Below are positions 23,791 through 26,963 of a stretch of DNA of 26,963 nt, one piece after another. The stretch comes from an uncultured Acidimicrobiaceae bacterium. GTDB lineage: Bacteria; Actinomycetota; Acidimicrobiia; Acidimicrobiales; Microtrichaceae. The notes under the pieces were generated by a model. That model was not told the DNA's origin, ran no database searches, and was given only the letters and a program-made list of their open reading frames with translations. Every line of letters begins with the position of its first letter. Within the stretch, counting starts at the first letter, position 1. The position numbers and the translations under genes are program-made. The stretch lies in contig CALMLJ010000458.1 of the NCBI GenBank assembly GCA_937868025.1, positions 1-26,963 of the forward strand. Reading direction: 5' to 3'.

Positions 23791-23860
23791 AGGCGCTCGG
23801 CGCCTGATGTTCGGTTGTCCCGGTTGCAGCGCCCACAGAAGAGGCTTCGCACCGCGAAGC
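23791..23860 (-). promoter_or_regulatory. Two-hairpin leader of the major tail gene
   Basis: The 122-base spacer 23768-23889 is the longest non-coding stretch in the window. It holds two perfect inverted repeats: GCTTCGC-3-GCGAAGC (23844-23860) and AGGCGC-3-GCGCCT (23791-23805). On the minus strand the first is followed by CTCTTCT and could end part of the upstream transcription. The second lies about 8 bases before the ribosome binding site. I find no convincing -10/-35 pair, but a non-canonical phage promoter between the hairpins is possible. Confidence 0.5.
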
Positions 23861-23889
23861 GTACCTCATTGGGGCGAGTGCGGCGAGCA

Positions 23890-24192
23890 TCACTTGCCGA
23901 CGCCTCGCAGCCGGTTGAGCAGGTTCTTGCGAGGCCTCTCGCGGCCGAGCTCCTCGAGCGTCGCCGCGGCGGCGCGCTCCGGGGAGCCGTCGACCCAGTG
24001 GAGCACCTCGTCGAACGTGCCGTCGGGCACGGGCGTGTTGTCGAACACCGCCGGCACCTCGTGCTGGATGATCCGCTGCGGACCCCTCGGCCGGCCGCTG
24101 AACGGATCGACAGGGGTGCTCCTCAGTGGGGCCCGCATTGGCATGCCGGGCTCCGGCGGGAGCACTGGGATGGGTTCGTGGTCCTGGCTCAT
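23890..24192 (-). CDS. Hypothetical protein, 100 aa, head-tail region
   Basis: The N-terminal half is Pro-rich (IPVLPPEPGMPMRAP, then DPFSGRPRGPQRI). The second half is helical (DGTFDEVLHWVDGSPERAAA) with a basic end (RPRKNLLNRLRGVGK). Small proteins with 'PVLPPEPGMPMR...FDNTPVPDGTFDEVL' look familiar to me from between head and tail genes of actinophages, but with no assigned function. ATG 24192 overlaps the connector stop (ATGA). Confidence 0.72.
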   Translation of the reverse strand: MSQDHEPIPVLPPEPGMPMRAPLRSTPVDPFSGRPRGPQRIIQHEVPAVFDNTPVPDGTFDEVLHWVDGSPERAAAATLEELGRERPRKNLLNRLRGVGK

Positions 24193-24911
24193 GCGGTGCG
24201 TCGTCCTTCTGGTCGGCGACCCGCCATGCGCGGGCGGGTGCGGGCGTGACCGGCCATGATGGCCACGATCCAGTCGTCGAGCGGCGTGTAGCCGGTCAGG
24301 AACTTGATGCGGTAGTCCATCGGGTCGGGCATCTCGTAGACGGCGTTGCCGATCTGCAGCATGCGGTAGCCCTTGGGCAGCGCGCAGTTCGCTCCCGGCT
24401 TGCAGGCCTTGACGAGCTCACATGCGTAGTCGGCGATCAGGGGCTTGGCTTCGGGCGGCACGTCGATTCCGTGGCGATAGGTGACGCTCATCGTGCCGTC
24501 GATGGGCCACCGCTCACCGTCAGTGCGGTAGAGGCGCCGGCCCTGCAGCCGGTAGAGCTCGGCCTCGACGGTTTCATCGTCGACCTTCACCTCGACGATC
24601 GAGCGGATCGCCCCGTCGGGAAGCTCGACGTAGTCGCCGTCGCAATCGCAACCCGTCAGACTCGCTCGACCGCAGCAGGGCCAGGTGCTCCGACATCCGA
24701 CTTCCCAGGTCGTCGTGACGCACCCCGACCACCGACCGCCGGTCGCGATGAAGACACGACGCGAAGCGTAGAGCAACCTCGCCTCGAAAGAAGCGAGGTC
24801 GTTGGGCTCGACCTCGGGATCGAGCACCACGTTCTTGCACGGGCCGCACAGGTCGTCAACCGACGCGTACGGCTCGAGCGGGTAGTAGACGGGATCGGAG
24901 CAGTCGCTCAT
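24189..24911 (-). CDS. Head-tail connector/adaptor protein, Cys-rich
   Basis: This 240-aa protein starts with YASVDDLCGPC, then a helical part (EPNDLASFEARLLYASRRVF), the usual opening of gp6/gp15-like adaptors (a helix bundle that forms a ring under the portal). The middle is Cys-rich (12 Cys in total, with CGRASLTGCDC). It is followed by YVELPDGAIRSIVEVKVDDE, a beta section seen in actinophage adaptors, and WPIDGTMSVTYRHGIDVPPE, then a helix (AKPLIADYACELVKACKPG). Context fits: it is the first gene recognisable as neck on the way from the presumed capsid (outside the window) to the tail. ATG 24911 lies 4 bases after a tiny upstream gene. Confidence 0.8.
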   Translation of the reverse strand: MSDCSDPVYYPLEPYASVDDLCGPCKNVVLDPEVEPNDLASFEARLLYASRRVFIATGGRWSGCVTTTWEVGCRSTWPCCGRASLTGCDCDGDYVELPDGAIRSIVEVKVDDETVEAELYRLQGRRLYRTDGERWPIDGTMSVTYRHGIDVPPEAKPLIADYACELVKACKPGANCALPKGYRMLQIGNAVYEMPDPMDYRIKFLTGYTPLDDWIVAIMAGHARTRPRMAGRRPEGRRTA

Positions 24912-24915
24912 GCTG

Positions 24916-25032
24916 TCATCCTACGGCACCGGTGATTCCGGCACTGGTGCCCGGCTGGACCCCGATCACACCGAGCGCGATCAGGATGGCGACGAGCCAC
25001 GCCGGGATCTTCGGCTGCGTCGTGGTGCTCAC
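24916..25032 (-). CDS. Small membrane peptide, 38 aa
   Basis: GTG 25032 overlaps the previous stop (GTGA), and the gene ends four bases before the connector ATG. The product is a basic/polar start (STTTQPKIP) followed by one hydrophobic helix, AWLVAILIALGVIGV, and a Gly/Thr tail. The overlap and the fit between neighbours support translation despite the short length; without it, this would be a 117-base gap. Its role is unknown. A single-helix peptide could be a holin-like or membrane-acting factor, or simply a spacer with no function. Confidence 0.55.
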   Translation of the reverse strand: MSTTTQPKIPAWLVAILIALGVIGVQPGTSAGITGAVG

Positions 25033-25259
25033 GGCGTCTCCAGCGCGGCGAGGAGTGCGTCGAGCGCTGCCCGCTGGTTCAAGATCGCCGTCCGCACCGT
25101 GGTCGATGCCGATGATGCAGTGAGGTCGGCGAGCGGGTCACGGAGCGCCGCAGCGACATCGGCGAGGGTGATCTCGGGAACCGGCGGCGTCTCTTCCCCG
25201 GGGCCGATGAGCTCGCGCATGCCGAGCGCCCAGGCGTTGACCGGTTCGTTCTCAGGCAT
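25029..25259 (-). CDS. Small hypothetical protein, 76 aa
   Basis: The sequence is mainly helical (ITLADVAAALRDPLADLTAS, then VRTAILNQRAALDALLAALE) with a Pro/Glu segment in front (GPGEETPPVPE). It starts at ATG 25259, 8 bases inside the beta-solenoid gene, and ends in the overlapping start of the 38-aa gene. Nothing identifies a family. The two-helix pattern could be an assembly partner of the repeat protein upstream. Confidence 0.65.
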   Translation of the reverse strand: MPENEPVNAWALGMRELIGPGEETPPVPEITLADVAAALRDPLADLTASSASTTVRTAILNQRAALDALLAALETP

Positions 25260-26538
25260 CGAGCGCTCCCGCGATCTGGTCGCCGGTCGTGGCGACGGTG
25301 GATGCGTTCTTCAATCGCTCACCGATCGACCCCGAGGTCGTGAGTGACGAGATCAGGGCGTCCCACACCTGGGCGGGAGTGAGGGCGGCGGTGCCGACGG
25401 TGTTGTCGGTGAGCGCCCCGGCGGCGACCGAGGACGGTGACGGGACTCGGAGGGTGCCGGTGAGAGCGAGCCCGACACCGAACGTCGTGCCGTAGCGTAC
25501 GTTCGCCGCCGACGGGATACCCGACGGGTAGTTGGTGAGGTTCACAACAGCCCCGGTCCCCGCCCCAGCAGAATCATCTCGGGTCGTGAACGTGACGTTC
25601 GTGGAGGCCCGCACGAGTACACGGCCGCCGCCGACCGGCCACATGCCGTTCGATGCTGCGACGAGGTCGGTGACCCGGGCGATCGACGCGGTACCGGTCG
25701 ACACGTACGCGGGTGCTCCGGTGGAGGCGGTGCAGGTGCCTTGCATGTCGACGATCGACGCCGCCGACGTCGTCATGATCGCAGCCCCGGCGCTGCCTCC
25801 GGTCGTGGTACCGGTGACCGTGACGGTGGACGGACCGGTGAGGCTGATGCCGTAAGCGGTAGCGTTCGACCCTCCTGCGACGGTGCCGTTCACGGTGATC
25901 GTCGAGCTCCCCGACGAAGCAATGGCATGACTGTAGTTTCCAGCACCGCCGGTGACGTTGCCGTTGATCGTCACGGTGCAGGTTGCTGCGAGGCTCAGAA
26001 AGACACCGTTCGATCCGACCGCCCCGCCCGTGACGTTGCCGTTGTACGTGATCGTGCACGGCTGCACGGCCGATACCAGAGACATCGACTGCATGCCGCT
26101 GACGTCGGCCGTACCGGTGACCGTGAGGTCCGCCCCGCTCGCGTTGACCAGGATGCACGGCTGGCCGCCGTAGGAGCCGCTCAGGTTGCCGTTGACGACC
26201 ACGGTGGACGCAGCGTTGATCCGAATGCCCTGCGCCGTGTTCGTGGCGGCCGAGATGTTCCCGTTAAGTGTGAACGTCCCCGTGGTCAAGGTCGCCTCGA
26301 TGATGAAGGAGCCACCGGTCGACCCCGAGGTGGGGATGTTCGCGTTGATCGTTCGTGCGGCCGACACGACGAGTTTGCCGGTCGTCGCCGAGATGGAGAC
26401 GACGGTGATGTCCTGGTCGGCCTGCACCGTGAACGTGCTCAGGTTCACGGTGTCCCCTGTTGCGGGGATCGTCGCGCCACCGTCCCAGGTGGACGGGGAT
26501 GACCAGTTGCCGTTCGCTACGGCGGTGCGTGCTGCCAT
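25252..26538 (-). CDS. Beta-solenoid repeat protein, probable fibre or head decoration
   Basis: This 428-aa protein opens with a 'NGNWSSPSTWDGGATIPATG' element typical of right-handed beta-helix/adhesin proteins. Between residues 89 and 274 are eight copies of a 24-26-residue repeat whose core is 'vTvnGnvtGG': starts near 89, 113, 138, 163, 189, 214, 239 and 263. The composition (Thr, Ser, Gly, Val, Asn) and regular spacing fit a beta-solenoid. The C-terminal 70 residues (LTPAQVWDALISSLTTSGSI, then GERLKNASTV) resemble ends of actinophage fibre proteins. Location before the connector gene suggests a head fibre or decoration, although a receptor-binding fibre is possible. GAGGAG precedes ATG 26538 by 6 bases. 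Confidence 0.75.
   Translation of the reverse strand: MAARTAVANGNWSSPSTWDGGATIPATGDTVNLSTFTVQADQDITVVSISATTGKLVVSAARTINANIPTSGSTGGSFIIEATLTTGTFTLNGNISAATNTAQGIRINAASTVVVNGNLSGSYGGQPCILVNASGADLTVTGTADVSGMQSMSLVSAVQPCTITYNGNVTGGAVGSNGVFLSLAATCTVTINGNVTGGAGNYSHAIASSGSSTITVNGTVAGGSNATAYGISLTGPSTVTVTGTTTGGSAGAAIMTTSAASIVDMQGTCTASTGAPAYVSTGTASIARVTDLVAASNGMWPVGGGRVLVRASTNVTFTTRDDSAGAGTGAVVNLTNYPSGIPSAANVRYGTTFGVGLALTGTLRVPSPSSVAAGALTDNTVGTAALTPAQVWDALISSLTTSGSIGERLKNASTVATTGDQIAGALDA
25717..26274 (-). repeat. Eight tandem beta-solenoid repeats (72-78 bp each)
   Basis: This is the coding part for residues 89-274 of the fibre-like protein. Each unit is 24-26 codons and ends in a variant of NGN(V/L/I)TGG. 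The best-conserved units are at residues 163-173 (ITYNGNVTGGA) and 189-199 (VTINGNVTGGA). Units are similar in protein but much less so in DNA, so recent duplication is not obvious. Confidence 0.7.
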
Positions 26539-26548
26539 CAGAGGCTCC

Positions 26549-26872
26549 TCATGTGTAGGTCACGGTCAGCCGGTCGTCCCACTTCACGCCCGTCGCGTGG
26601 GTGACGGTCGTGGCTCCAGCGGGCGAGATCGCAAGGCGGGTGATGGTCCACACAGACGCCGAGGTCGCGGAGCTAGCTGGGGCGACGCCCATGTAGTCGT
26701 TCGGCGACACGAAGTCGTGACGGACTTCGTGGGCGACGGCCTTCGACGCGAGCGCGTCGAACACGGCGTTCTGTGACGGTGCGACCGTGGTCGTCCCATC
26801 GTTGATGGCGTCAGCGACCTTGGCATCCACGGCGGACACGTAGGGACCGGCGGGGATGAAGTCACCGGGCAT
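26549..26872 (-). CDS. Short fibre-like structural protein, 107 aa
   Basis: Residues 11-45 (YVSAVDAKVADAINDGTTTV, then APSQNAVFDALASK) carry the 'DG.T..APSQNAVfDAL' signature common in phage tail-fibre and virion-associated proteins, usually a helix that leads into a fibre. The rest is a small beta domain (SVWTITRLAISPAG, then KWDDRLTVTYT). ATG 26872 shares one base with the upstream stop. It could be a connector between a virion base and the beta-solenoid protein encoded next. Confidence 0.65.
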   Translation of the reverse strand: MPGDFIPAGPYVSAVDAKVADAINDGTTTVAPSQNAVFDALASKAVAHEVRHDFVSPNDYMGVAPASSATSASVWTITRLAISPAGATTVTHATGVKWDDRLTVTYT

Positions 26873-26963
26873 CAGGGCGTCTCCACCCGGGCGACGAAGT
26901 GGCAGCACAGCCACGAGATCGCGCCGGGCCGCTGACCCTGGTAGACGATGTCGTTGGACTTCG
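26872..26963 (-). CDS. 3' end of an unidentified gene, truncated by the window edge
   Basis: Only the last 30 codons are present, ending at the TGA in 26872-26874, one base overlapping the next ATG. They read KSNDIVYQGQRPGAI and then a Cys-containing end SWLCCHFVARVETP. The gene starts right of the window. It is too short to name, but the arrangement indicates that the late operon continues upstream. Confidence 0.6.
   Translation of the reverse strand, partial: KSNDIVYQGQRPGAISWLCCHFVARVETP

Noticed and set aside
23768..23889. Classical -35/-10 promoter upstream of the major tail gene
   Set aside because: No pair of hexamers with acceptable spacing was found on the minus strand. A phage-specific promoter cannot be judged from this sequence alone.
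1..26963. tRNA genes, CRISPR arrays, integrase or attachment site, insertion sequences, origin of replication
   Set aside because: I looked for them and saw no cloverleaf, no regularly spaced direct repeats, no recombinase motif and no terminal inverted repeats. Coding density leaves almost no room. A weak tRNA-like fold cannot be excluded without a covariance search.

Overview
The window is part of the genome of a long-tailed double-stranded DNA phage (siphovirus-type tail: long tape measure, tail tube, chaperone cassette). Base composition is strongly GC-rich, GTG starts are frequent, and several proteins look like those of phages of high-GC Gram-positive hosts: a portal-MuF fusion, a DUF1360-like membrane protein, an r1t-type holin and an NlpC/P60 endolysin. 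An actinobacterial host is therefore the best inference, but nothing in the sequence names it. I see no integrase, repressor, tRNA, CRISPR array or insertion sequence.

Left end, plus strand (1-3763): eight genes joined almost throughout by ATGA stop/start overlaps. They are a 5'-truncated gene (possibly the end of a P-loop ATPase), a small zinc-finger-like protein, an SGNH-family hydrolase, a RusA-type Holliday junction resolvase, a DEDDh exonuclease, two unknowns and a Cys-rich zinc-ribbon protein. This looks like part of a replication/recombination/accessory block. It runs head-on, with no spacer, into the late operon: the two stop codons abut as TGATCA.

The rest (3764-26963) is one minus-strand late operon, read right to left. 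At the right edge are the end of an unidentified gene, a short fibre-like protein, a beta-solenoid repeat protein, two small genes (one a 38-aa membrane peptide), a head-tail connector and a 100-aa protein. The major tail protein follows, set apart by hairpin-rich spacers on both sides. Next come a putative tail terminator, a small acidic protein, an HK97-gp10-like protein, the tail-assembly chaperone pair (G and -1-frame T), a 1817-aa tape measure protein with a lytic transglycosylase domain, and two large minor tail proteins. After two small structural genes come the lysis genes (endolysin, holin and further membrane or coiled-coil proteins), then small terminase, large terminase, two unknown or membrane proteins and the portal-MuF fusion.

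The most notable point of layout is that terminase and portal are at the 3' end of the late operon, behind tail and lysis, whereas the connector and presumably the capsid gene (not in this window) are at its 5' end. Other points of interest are Cys-rich virion proteins around a Cys-free tape measure, the insulated major tail gene, the T frame with no recognisable slippery heptamer, and the SGNH hydrolase among recombination genes. No gene-free stretch exceeds about 125 bases.
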